From Aalborgiella sp040079635 (GTDB lineage Bacteria > Pseudomonadota > Gammaproteobacteria > Burkholderiales > Burkholderiaceae_C), in assembly GCA_040079635.1 (NCBI GenBank), contig JBEBJY010000056.1, positions 1-18,556 on the forward strand: a stretch of DNA of 18,556 bases, given 5' to 3'. Position 1 is the first letter of the stretch; every line of letters begins with the position of its first letter. The position numbers and the translations under genes were made by a program. This document shows positions 1-6,249 of this stretch, one piece after another. Under the pieces are notes generated by a model. The model was given only the letters and a program-made list of their open reading frames with translations. It was not told the origin of the DNA and ran no database searches.

Positions 1-714
1 GGTTCGCGTAAATATGTGCTGGCGAGCCTTGACCAAAGCTTGAAGCGCATGGGTTTGGATTACGTCGATATTTTTTACTCACACCGTTTTGACCCGGACA
101 CACCGCTGGAAGAAACCATGGGTGCGCTGGCAACGGCAGTACAGCAGGGTAAAGCCTTGTACGTCGGTATTTCAAGCTATTCCGCAACCAAAACACGCGA
201 AGCTGCGGCTATTTTGCGCGATTTGAAAGTGCCGTGCTTGATTCACCAGCCGTCTTACAGCATGTTGAATCGCTGGATTGAGCCTGATTTGTTGGGCGCG
301 CTGGAAGACAATGGCATGGGTTGCATCGCTTTTAGTGCGCTGGCGCAAGGTTTGTTGACCAACAAATATTTGAACGGCATTCCAGCAGATGCGCGCATCA
401 ACAAACCAGGTGGTGGATCGTTCAAAAGCGAGCATTTAAGTCCTCAAAATTTAACGCATGTGCGCGCCTTAAACGAGATGGCTATGGCGCGTGGGCAAAG
501 CCTGGCGCAGATGGCGGTAGCTTGGGTACTGCGTGACAAACGCATGACATCGGCTTTGATTGGCGCGAGCAGCTCTAAGCAAATCGTTGAGCTGGTGAGT
601 GCTTTGAAACAGTTGTCGTTTTCTACAGAAGAACTTGCGGCGATTGATCAGTACGCTATTGAAGGCGGCATCAATCTATGGCAAAAACCGTCTACCGACC
701 AAGCCCTAATTTAA
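1..714 (+). CDS. Aldo/keto reductase, YghZ/GpR-like (5' end outside window)
   Basis: The frame is open from base 1, so this is the C-terminal part of a longer protein, and the GTG at base 16 should not be taken as its start. The fragment (about 237 residues) closely resembles E. coli YghZ (GpR), an NADPH-dependent reductase of L-glyceraldehyde 3-phosphate and other aldehydes, as I remember that sequence. Visible family landmarks are GLDYVDIFYSHR, carrying the active-site His of the SHR triplet, then GKALYVGISSYS, LIHQPSYSMLNRW, GCIAFSALAQGLLT and, near the end, LIGASSSKQI, the nucleotide-binding loop that contacts the adenosine phosphate. The catalytic Asp, Tyr and Lys would lie upstream, outside the window. 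The protein is soluble and probably a cytoplasmic detoxification enzyme. It converges on the response regulator gene across an 81-base gap that holds a tandem repeat and no obvious terminator. The family is sure; the exact substrate is not. Confidence 0.9.
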   Translation, partial: GSRKYVLASLDQSLKRMGLDYVDIFYSHRFDPDTPLEETMGALATAVQQGKALYVGISSYSATKTREAAAILRDLKVPCLIHQPSYSMLNRWIEPDLLGALEDNGMGCIAFSALAQGLLTNKYLNGIPADARINKPGGGSFKSEHLSPQNLTHVRALNEMAMARGQSLAQMAVAWVLRDKRMTSALIGASSSKQIVELVSALKQLSFSTEELAAIDQYAIEGGINLWQKPSTDQALI

Positions 715-750
715 ATTAGCTTGATCAGTAAGACGGCTGAAAATTACCAA

Positions 751-792
751 GTTTTAACTTACTGGTTTTAACTTACTGGTTTTAACTTACCG
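751..792. repeat. 14-bp tandem repeat, three copies
   Basis: Three head-to-tail copies of GTTTTAACTTACTG occupy 751-764, 765-778 and 779-792. The first two are identical and the third has one change (ACCG for ACTG). A fourth partial unit, GTTTTA, runs into the stop codon of the response regulator gene at 796-798. The array fills half of the gap between two convergent genes. Each unit has small GTT/AAC and AAGT/ACTT dyads, so weak hairpins are possible, but there is no classical terminator. Confidence 0.9.
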
Positions 793-795
793 GTT

Positions 796-1461
796 TTATC
801 CGATGTAACCAGACAAACGGTAGCCTTGACCACGGTAAGTTTGAATGGTGTCACGGCCCAGCTTGCGACGCAAGTGGCTAATAAACACTTCCAACGTGTT
901 GCTGCCAATATCGTCATCAAACGTGTAGATAGCGCTGGTCAGCGTTTCTTTGGAATGCAAACGGTCAGGGCGTGACGCTAAAACGCGCAAGATAGCCCAT
1001 TCTTTGCCGGTCAAATTAGCTGGTACGCCATTCGCGGTAACGGTGTTGCGACCCAAATCGATTTGTAAAGCGCCACAGTCAAGAATCGCGCTGGCTGCAC
1101 CACTGCGTCTGCGCTCAATAGCGCGCAAACGTGCAAGCAATTCATTCGGATCGCAAGGCTTGACCATGTAATCGTCAGCGCCAGCGTCTAGGCCTTTGAT
1201 ACGATCAGTAATTTGTCCTTTAGATGTGATCATGATGATGGACGCTTGATCGGCTTGCTTGCGAATAATCGGCAGCAAATCGATACCCTCACCATCAGGT
1301 AAAGACCAGTCAAGTAACACAGCGCCCCAATTGGTTGTTGGCAACAAATCTTTAGCAGTTTGCATATTTGGCGCGTGCGCAACGGTGTATCCCTTTCCCG
1401 TCAGGAAAGTAACCATGTCGTTGGCCATTGCAGCATCATCTTCAATAAATAGTATTCTCAT
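796..1461 (-). CDS. OmpR/PhoB-family response regulator (orphan)
   Basis: This is a two-component DNA-binding response regulator of 221 residues, the usual family length. The receiver domain (about 1-115) has the acidic pocket E7-D8-D9, the phosphoacceptor D51 in LLDWSLPDG, T79/S80 as switch residue and K101 in the MVKP motif. The winged-helix effector domain (about 125-218) shows LTGKEWAILRVLASRPDRL and the recognition-helix region EVFISHLRRKLG, ending in TYRGQGYRL. It resembles the QseB/PmrA/TctD branch. No histidine kinase gene is adjacent in the window: ptsI lies 140 bases upstream and a convergent reductase gene downstream, so its partner must be elsewhere. The ATG start has a weak AAGG 8 bases upstream. 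A perfect TTACCT direct repeat with 11-bp spacing in the upstream gap suggests autoregulation. Family assignment is sure; the signal and targets are unknown. Confidence 0.95.
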   Translation of the reverse strand: MRILFIEDDAAMANDMVTFLTGKGYTVAHAPNMQTAKDLLPTTNWGAVLLDWSLPDGEGIDLLPIIRKQADQASIIMITSKGQITDRIKGLDAGADDYMVKPCDPNELLARLRAIERRRSGAASAILDCGALQIDLGRNTVTANGVPANLTGKEWAILRVLASRPDRLHSKETLTSAIYTFDDDIGSNTLEVFISHLRRKLGRDTIQTYRGQGYRLSGYIG

Positions 1462-1494
1462 ATAGAGCCTTATTTGACATCAATGAGGTGAATA

Positions 1495-1511
1495 TTACCT
1501 GAAACTTACCT
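1495..1511 (-). promoter_or_regulatory. Candidate response-regulator operator (direct repeat)
   Basis: TTACCT occurs at 1495-1500 and again at 1506-1511, giving a perfect hexamer, 5-base spacer, hexamer arrangement (AGGTAA repeated on the minus strand). An 11-bp period places both half-sites on one face of the helix, which is how OmpR-family dimers such as PmrA bind. The site lies 34-50 bases upstream of the start of the OmpR-type regulator gene, so it is a plausible autoregulatory site. Binding itself is inferred. Confidence 0.45.
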
Positions 1512-1601
1512 AGATTGCTACTGCTAATGAGAACTTTTGTAATCTTTTTTGAAATCGTAGTAAACAAATGTAAGTATATACACAGCCTAAAGCGTGACTT
1601 T

Positions 1602-3416
1602 TCACACGAATTCTGCAGGGTTTTCAGATGCAAGAACCTGTTTTACCCATTCATCTAGCTTACTGGTATCGGTGCGCAAAATCTGTTGTTTTACGGTCAA
1701 TATTTGTGCGGGATGCATTGAAAAACAACGCAGGCCCATGCCTAAAAGCAGACGTGTAAGACTCACATCTCCTGCCATTTCGCCACATACGCTAACATCT
1801 TTACCCTGTAATCTGCATTGTTGAATCGTGTTCGCTATCAAATGCAATACAGCGGGGTGCAATGGGTCGTACATGTGCGCGACGGCTTCATCCGCACGGT
1901 CAATGGCCAAGGTGTATTGAATCAAATCATTGGTGCCAAGCGACAAAAAATCAAAGTACTTTAAAAACGTTGGCAAAATCAACGCGGCAGCAGGAATTTC
2001 AATCATCGCACCAATTTTCACGTCACCATAGGGAATGCTTTTCGCGTCCAATTCCGCTTTGGCTTGCTTGATGAGCGCCAATGTTTGGTGAATTTCACCC
2101 ACGGCGCACAGCATGGGAATCATCAACTTGATTTGCCCAAAACTACTGGCGCGCAAAATGGCGCGCAGCTGCGTTAAAAACATGTCAGGATCGGCCAAAC
2201 TCCAGCGAATCGCACGCAACCCAAGGGCTGGGTTGAGGTGCGTGTCTTGCGCTTTTTCCAGACGCTCTTGTCGGTCTAATGGCTTGTCTGCCCCAATGTC
2301 TACCGTGCGAATGGTGACTGGCAAACCTTGCATGCCATCGACCGCACGCTTGTAGGCTTGAAATTGCTCTTCTTCATTGGGTAGTTTGGACTCACCTTTG
2401 CCGTCGCGCCCCATGAACAAAAATTCACTGCGAAACAAGCCCACGCCTACGGCACCTGCGTTCAGTGCGGCGGCGGCATCATCAGGTTGCTCAATGTTTG
2501 CCAGCAGCTCAATTTTTTCGCCATCCATGGTCACTGCTGGTGTGTTGCGCAAACGTGATAACCGCCCGCGCTCTAGCTCGCCTTGGCGTTGCTTGAAGCC
2601 ATACTCCGCCAAAATAATCGGACTGGGGTCAACAATGACAACGCCCGCATCGCCGTCAATAATCACCCAGTCGTCTTGCCGAATCAAGGTGCTGGCAGAG
2701 CGTGCGCCAACAACAGCGGGAATGTTCATGCTGCGCGCCACAATGGCAGTGTGCGAAGTTTTACCGCCCACATCGGTCACAAAACCAGCAAACACGCTTT
2801 GTTTGAATTGCAGCATGTCAGCGGGCGATAGGTCATGCGCTACAAGTATCAAGGGCACATCTATGGTGTCGTCAAGCAACAAATCTTGCTGCCCTTTGCG
2901 CGGTTTGGACTCACGCTTGGCATCGCGTTTGGGGCGCCCCTCGCTGTCTACCAAAGGCAACGCCACGCCTTGCATGTGGCGCAAAATGCGTTCAACGACT
3001 TGCTCTAAATCTGCTTTGCGCTCACGCAGGTAAGCGTCTTCCATCTCGTCAAACTGACGCGCTATCAGCTCCAGCTGCGTCGTGAGCGCCCACTCTGCGT
3101 TGTAAAGTCGGTCTGTGATCCAGTGCTTCACGCCGTCAGACAACATGTCGTCTTGCAACAGCATGAGATGAACATCCAGCATCGCGGCCAGTTCATGCGG
3201 CGCTTCTTTGCGCGACATTTGCGACACGCTATGCTGCAGCCGCCCCAGCTCGTCAATCACCGCGTCGCGGCCCTTGCGCACGCGTTCAATTTCAGCCTCT
3301 ACGTCACTTTCTTCAATGAAGTAATGTGCAACATCTAGCCGACTAGACGCAATTAAAACCGCACGCCCAATGGCGATGCCTTGGGCGACAGCAAGACCGC
3401 GTACAGAAAAAGTCAT
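1602..3416 (-). CDS. ptsI: PTS enzyme I (PEP-protein phosphotransferase)
   Basis: Enzyme I takes phosphate from phosphoenolpyruvate and passes it to HPr. I start the 604-residue protein at the ATG at 3416 (MTFSVRGLAVAQGIAIG), which is 13 bases after the ptsH stop. An upstream in-frame start at 3458 would overlap ptsH and adds residues foreign to the family. The N-terminal HPr-binding and phosphohistidine domains carry GGKTSHTAIVARS with active-site H222. The PEP-binding barrel shows GVGLFRSEFLFMGRDG, TVDIGADKP and SLGTNDLIQYTLAIDR, with the catalytic Cys at about 544 in CGEMAGD. E. coli EI has 575 residues with its active His at 189. The difference is mainly a basic linker at about residues 158-185 (KRDAKRESKPRKG). 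The gene is third in the EIIA-HPr-EI operon. No sugar permease (EIIB/EIIC) is nearby, which points to a regulatory rather than a transport PTS. Confidence 0.96.
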   Translation of the reverse strand: MTFSVRGLAVAQGIAIGRAVLIASSRLDVAHYFIEESDVEAEIERVRKGRDAVIDELGRLQHSVSQMSRKEAPHELAAMLDVHLMLLQDDMLSDGVKHWITDRLYNAEWALTTQLELIARQFDEMEDAYLRERKADLEQVVERILRHMQGVALPLVDSEGRPKRDAKRESKPRKGQQDLLLDDTIDVPLILVAHDLSPADMLQFKQSVFAGFVTDVGGKTSHTAIVARSMNIPAVVGARSASTLIRQDDWVIIDGDAGVVIVDPSPIILAEYGFKQRQGELERGRLSRLRNTPAVTMDGEKIELLANIEQPDDAAAALNAGAVGVGLFRSEFLFMGRDGKGESKLPNEEEQFQAYKRAVDGMQGLPVTIRTVDIGADKPLDRQERLEKAQDTHLNPALGLRAIRWSLADPDMFLTQLRAILRASSFGQIKLMIPMLCAVGEIHQTLALIKQAKAELDAKSIPYGDVKIGAMIEIPAAALILPTFLKYFDFLSLGTNDLIQYTLAIDRADEAVAHMYDPLHPAVLHLIANTIQQCRLQGKDVSVCGEMAGDVSLTRLLLGMGLRCFSMHPAQILTVKQQILRTDTSKLDEWVKQVLASENPAEFV

Positions 3417-3429
3417 GGTTTTGAAGCCT

Positions 3430-3699
3430 TCATTCGCCTTCGCCAAATTTGTCAGCAATCAGCGCCAAAATCGCGGCGCTGGCCTCGGCTTCTTGTGCGC
3501 CATCGGTTTCAAGCTCAACGGTTGACCCGATGCCGGCGGCGAGCATCATCACGCCCATGATGCTTTTGGCGTTGATGCGGCGTTCGCCCTTAGAGAGCCA
3601 AACCTCGCAAGGAAAACTCCCCGCTAACTTGGTCAGTTTGGCCGATGCGCGGGCGTGCAAGCCCAGTTTATTGCTGATGGTCGTGTTTATTTTTATCAT
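3430..3699 (-). CDS. ptsH: PTS phosphocarrier protein HPr
   Basis: HPr of 89 residues, the usual size, is the small soluble carrier that passes phosphate from EI to EIIA. The active-site motif GLHARAS has the phosphorylated H15 and R17. The regulatory serine region NAKSIMGVMML carries S46, the HPr kinase target in species that have HprK. The hprK gene is not in this window. The start codon lies inside the end of the EIIA gene (32-base overlap). No good Shine-Dalgarno sequence precedes it, so its translation is probably coupled to the upstream gene. ptsI follows 13 bases after its stop. Confidence 0.96.
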   Translation of the reverse strand: MIKINTTISNKLGLHARASAKLTKLAGSFPCEVWLSKGERRINAKSIMGVMMLAAGIGSTVELETDGAQEAEASAAILALIADKFGEGE

Positions 3700-4123
3700 A
3701 AGTTTTAAGGGTTTGATTCTGTGGCGCTGTGACTGCGACGGGCATCACGCCCTGAATGCCACCTGCCGATGCGCGCGACACCAGCATGTCCAGCGTTTCG
3801 TGTCGGTAGGTCATGGCACGCATCAGCATGGGCAGGTTAACGCCCGCGATGAGTTTGCAGTTCACACCATCCATCAACTTCATGGCCACATTGCACGGGG
3901 TTGCGCCAAAGATGTCTGTCAGCATCAAGGTGCTGCCATTGCCCGTGGCTTTTGCCAGCTGCTGCAGCATGATGGTGGCACTAGCCTGGGTTTCATCCGC
4001 TGGTAAATTGGGCTGCACATCAAAGGCGACGATGTGCGCGTGCGCTTCTGGGAACACATGCAGTGCGCAGGCGCGCAAGGCACTGGCCAGCGGCACGTGG
4101 GCGATGATGAAAATGCTGTTCAT
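3668..4123 (-). CDS. PTS EIIA component, mannose (EIIA-Man) family
   Basis: This 151-residue protein is a stand-alone EIIA domain of the mannose family. The probable phosphohistidine is H9 in the N-terminal strand (FIIAHVPLASAL), and the second signature is LMLTDIFGATPCNVAMKL, equivalent to the DLFGGSP loop of ManX. About 20 C-terminal residues after PVAVTAPQ form a polar tail (KTYDKNKHDHQQ) whose codons overlap the start of ptsH. In betaproteobacteria the EIIA-HPr-EI triad commonly lacks EIIB and EIIC and serves in regulation; in Ralstonia it has been linked to storage polymer control. The absence of permease genes here fits that. The first residues (MNSIFIIAH) depart slightly from the usual VTHG context. 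The start has no clear ribosome binding site and lies 43 bases after the MFS stop codon. Confidence 0.88.
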   Translation of the reverse strand: MNSIFIIAHVPLASALRACALHVFPEAHAHIVAFDVQPNLPADETQASATIMLQQLAKATGNGSTLMLTDIFGATPCNVAMKLMDGVNCKLIAGVNLPMLMRAMTYRHETLDMLVSRASAGGIQGVMPVAVTAPQNQTLKTYDKNKHDHQQ

Positions 4124-4166
4124 AATGTCTAATTATGCTGTTGTTCGGCCGTCTTTTTGAGCTGAT

Positions 4167-5507
4167 TTAGGTCGATTTTGGCCGGGCAAACAGGAAATAC
4201 CCATAGGACACGATACAGCAACCCAAAAATACGCCAAAAGCGCCCTGAAAAGCCGCCACCTCTTGCCACCCCAGCGCTTTGAAACCGTCAATCAACAAGC
4301 CGATGCCCCACTGCACCACAAAAACACCCGCAAAAAGCACCAAGTTGTAGGCCGACAAAGCTCTACCCGCTAATTCAGCAGGGAAAGCCATCGCTATAGC
4401 AGGTTGCGACAAAGCCATGAATGAGCACGCCACAAAGTACAAAGCCCACAAAACACCAACATTAATACCCACATTAACGCCTGCATTAACATTAAAACCC
4501 TCAAAAAATGATGTATTTATGCCTCTATCCGGCGTATTTATTGCCTGAGTAGCTATAATTATAATAGCTAAAAAAATAAAGCTTAGTGGCAAGCCATAGA
4601 TCATCATTTTGTCTGAGCTGATGTTTTTGCGAACCAACCAGGGGTTCAAACTGCCCCACAGCCAAAAAGTGACGAGCATGACAACGTTGATGTAGAACAG
4701 CGCCGTTGCCGCCTCAGCCGCGCTGTAGCCGGCGACTTTGATCATCCACGGTGCAACCCACAAGGTTTGCAGCGCGATGACGCCGCCGTAAAAGAAGAAG
4801 CCCATGGGAATCAAGCTGCGCACATAAGCATTTGACCAAACGGCTGTGTAGCTGTAATCGGGGGCAATGACTGGCTGGCCAGTCATTTTTACTGCAGCAT
4901 GCTCCAGTTTCCAAGCAGGAACCAAGATGCTGATGACCAAAATAGCTATAAATAGCATAGCCGATAAGGCAATAAATATACCGCGCCAGCCCCACATTGG
5001 CATCAACCATTGAACAGGCAAGGTGGATGCCACCATACCTAGCGAACCCGTCATCAGCATCCATGAATTGGCTCGAATTTGGCTGCTGGGAGGTAGCCAA
5101 CGACGGTAACCGGTGAGTGGCGCCATCAAACAGGCGCTAACACCTGCGCCGCAAAACACCCGTGCAATGAGCAACCCCGCAAAACTAGTGGCCGTTGCAA
5201 ACGCCAAACAGCCCAGCACCGCGACGCTCAAAAAGCAAACAATCACTTTTTTGGGGCCAAATCTATCCAGCCACTTGCCCAAGGGTAGCTGCATGGCTGC
5301 AAATCCAAAGAAATACCCGCCAGCCAGCAGCCCCAAATCACGTGCTTGCAAACCCAACTCCAGCGTCAGCGTGGGCGACAACGTTGCCGTGATGGCGCGA
5401 ATCAATGTCGACATGAAGTACGCAAAAGCGAACGCCAAAAAGACCAAAATGGCCTGATTGATGGGTAGTTGCTGATTTTCAGCCGAAAGTTTCGTCGTGC
5501 TATTCAT
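4167..5507 (-). CDS. MFS transporter with an unusual repeat-derived loop
   Basis: A 446-residue major facilitator superfamily permease of the inner membrane. MFS motif A is visible as GKWLDRFGPKK (about 77-87), with a second family signature GRALSAYNLVLFAGVFVVQWG (381-401), and about 12 hydrophobic segments. The substrate cannot be read from the sequence. Residues of roughly 318-351 look like an extra loop after a hydrophobic helix: the first part is encoded by a copy of an interspersed repeat (4519-4569) and the second by a three-copy 12-bp tandem repeat giving VNAG, VNVG, INVG. The reading frame stays open throughout, so the gene may still be functional. A second, partial repeat copy underlies residues 175-188. 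The start codon shares ATGA with the stop of the upstream lipoprotein gene, so the two are probably coupled. The gene runs in the same direction as the PTS genes downstream. Confidence 0.9.
   Translation of the reverse strand: MNSTTKLSAENQQLPINQAILVFLAFAFAYFMSTLIRAITATLSPTLTLELGLQARDLGLLAGGYFFGFAAMQLPLGKWLDRFGPKKVIVCFLSVAVLGCLAFATATSFAGLLIARVFCGAGVSACLMAPLTGYRRWLPPSSQIRANSWMLMTGSLGMVASTLPVQWLMPMWGWRGIFIALSAMLFIAILVISILVPAWKLEHAAVKMTGQPVIAPDYSYTAVWSNAYVRSLIPMGFFFYGGVIALQTLWVAPWMIKVAGYSAAEAATALFYINVVMLVTFWLWGSLNPWLVRKNISSDKMMIYGLPLSFIFLAIIIIATQAINTPDRGINTSFFEGFNVNAGVNVGINVGVLWALYFVACSFMALSQPAIAMAFPAELAGRALSAYNLVLFAGVFVVQWGIGLLIDGFKALGWQEVAAFQGAFGVFLGCCIVSYGYFLFARPKST
4455..4490 (-). repeat. 12-bp in-frame tandem repeat, three units
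   Basis: Three imperfect 12-bp units lie at 4455-4466, 4467-4478 and 4479-4490, each containing an ATTAA core on the plus strand. Read in the MFS frame they give VNAG, VNVG and INVG (residues 340-351). A partial unit (FNVN) precedes them. Unit length is a multiple of three, so changes in copy number would keep the frame. Confidence 0.8.
4519..4569 (-). repeat. Interspersed repeat copy A, inside the MFS gene
   Basis: On the minus strand this reads GCTAT, 7 bases, ATAGC, 5 bases, then AGGCAATAAATACGCCGG followed by ATAGAGGCATA. It matches the intergenic copy at 12927-12977 almost throughout, including the shared 18-base core and the GAGGCATA tail, with most changes in the spacers. The GCTAT/ATAGC arms form an imperfect hairpin. 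It lies wholly within the MFS coding region and is translated as about 17 residues (LAIIIIATQAINTPDRGI, residues 313-330). Confidence 0.85.
4945..4985 (+). repeat. Partial interspersed repeat copy D, inside the MFS gene
   Basis: The plus strand reads GCTAT, AAATAGC, ATAGC, CGATA, then AGGCAATAAATA. The 7-base and 5-base spacers and the 12-base core match copy B exactly in geometry. The similarity fades after the core (TACCGCGCC in place of CGCCGGCTAG). It lies in the opposite orientation to copy A and encodes part of an ordinary-looking hydrophobic helix (GIFIALSAMLFIA). It may be a decayed copy or a chance match in AT-rich membrane codons. Confidence 0.45.
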
Positions 5508-6043
5508 TGCAATTGCAAGCTTTCAAAAAAGGTCGTGAGCGCTTCATTGCTGGGTTGCTTGCTGTACAAGGCGGCTTGGTACAGCACCACGCCCGTGGCT
5601 GTTTGCTTGGCAAACCAAAGCATATGTGCCTGAGTAGCAGCGCCATCTAAGGTGACACGGGTCGCTGCCGGCCATGCACCCGCGCCTGAAACAGTTGCAG
5701 CAACCATCGATGCGGGCTTGGCATTCACATTAGACACACTAGCCGCTTGCCATGCTGCCAAGACTTTTGGCGCCTCCAACGCGTTGGTTAAAGGTATGCG
5801 CGATAAAGTAAACGTTGCATCATTTGCCATGCAACCCATCATGCTTAGATCAACCTGAATATCACCCAACTGTTGTTTTCGTGTTGCATTGTCCGGCTTA
5901 CAAGGTAATGCCGCTTTTAAAGCGCTGCCATCCGCTGATTCCAAACGAACATCGCGCCAATTTAAGGCTGGTGTGCAGGCGCAAAGTAACAGGATTAACA
6001 CCAAATTGACCCGTTTTAGACATGTTTGAAGGTGTAAATGCAT
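5504..6043 (-). CDS. Small predicted lipoprotein of unknown function
   Basis: A 179-residue protein that I do not recognise as a named family. The N-terminus (basic CLKRVNLVLILLLCAC) looks like a lipoprotein signal, with the lipidated Cys most likely C23 after LLCA. This would place the protein in the envelope, facing the periplasm. The mature part has two more Cys (in LPCKPD and MMGCMAND), which might form a disulfide, and otherwise alternates short polar and hydrophobic stretches. The ATG at 6043 is the only suitable start. The stop overlaps the start of the MFS gene (ATGA), so the two proteins are likely made together, perhaps as transporter and envelope accessory. It is transcribed divergently from rplM. 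Confidence 0.7.
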   Translation of the reverse strand: MHLHLQTCLKRVNLVLILLLCACTPALNWRDVRLESADGSALKAALPCKPDNATRKQQLGDIQVDLSMMGCMANDATFTLSRIPLTNALEAPKVLAAWQAASVSNVNAKPASMVAATVSGAGAWPAATRVTLDGAATQAHMLWFAKQTATGVVLYQAALYSKQPSNEALTTFFESLQLQ

Positions 6044-6068
6044 GGCTTGATTATGCGTTTTTTAGAAA

Positions 6069-6100
6069 TTTCACCCCTGCAGTGGGATTTTTCATATAAT
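6069..6100 (+). promoter_or_regulatory. Probable rplM-rpsI promoter
   Basis: A perfect TATAAT -10 box lies at 6095-6100. The -35 region is unclear: TTTCAC at 6069-6074 is too far away at 20 bases, so the -35 contribution is probably weak or non-consensus. The site lies about 150 bases upstream of rplM and would give a long leader. Confidence 0.5.
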
Positions 6101-6106
6101 AGAAGG

Positions 6107-6249
6107 CTTCGCAGCGAATTTGTGGTTCCGCGACGAAGACGCAAATTTAGTCAAACAAGGATGCGTAACCCTACCTAAGAGGCTCTCATTAGAAGAGCAC
6201 CGACCGTAGAAAAGAACCCAACAAACCCTTCCTTTTAAAGAGAAAACTC
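6107..6249 (+). promoter_or_regulatory. Structured 5' leader of rplM-rpsI
   Basis: The roughly 140-base stretch between the TATAAT box and the rplM ATG can fold. GAATTTGTG (6116-6124) pairs over 9 bases with CGCAAATTT (6140-6148), using two G-U pairs. CTTCG (6107-6111) could instead pair with CGAAG (6134-6138), which is an alternative fold. GCTCT (6182-6186) pairs with AGAGC (6194-6198). Ribosomal protein operons often have autoregulatory leaders, so this is a candidate, but no known leader family was recognised. Confidence 0.4.

Noticed and set aside
751..792. Possible CRISPR-like array
   Set aside because: Units are directly abutting 14-mers without spacers and no cas gene is present.
2377..3033. 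Long plus-strand open frame of 218 codons opposite ptsI
   Set aside because: It is a shadow of the ptsI coding sequence, with a biased Ser/Arg/Thr-rich composition and no recognisable domain.
3417..3458. Longer ptsI start at 3458
   Set aside because: It would overlap ptsH by 29 bases and adds 14 residues not typical of enzyme I; the ATG at 3416 begins the family sequence.
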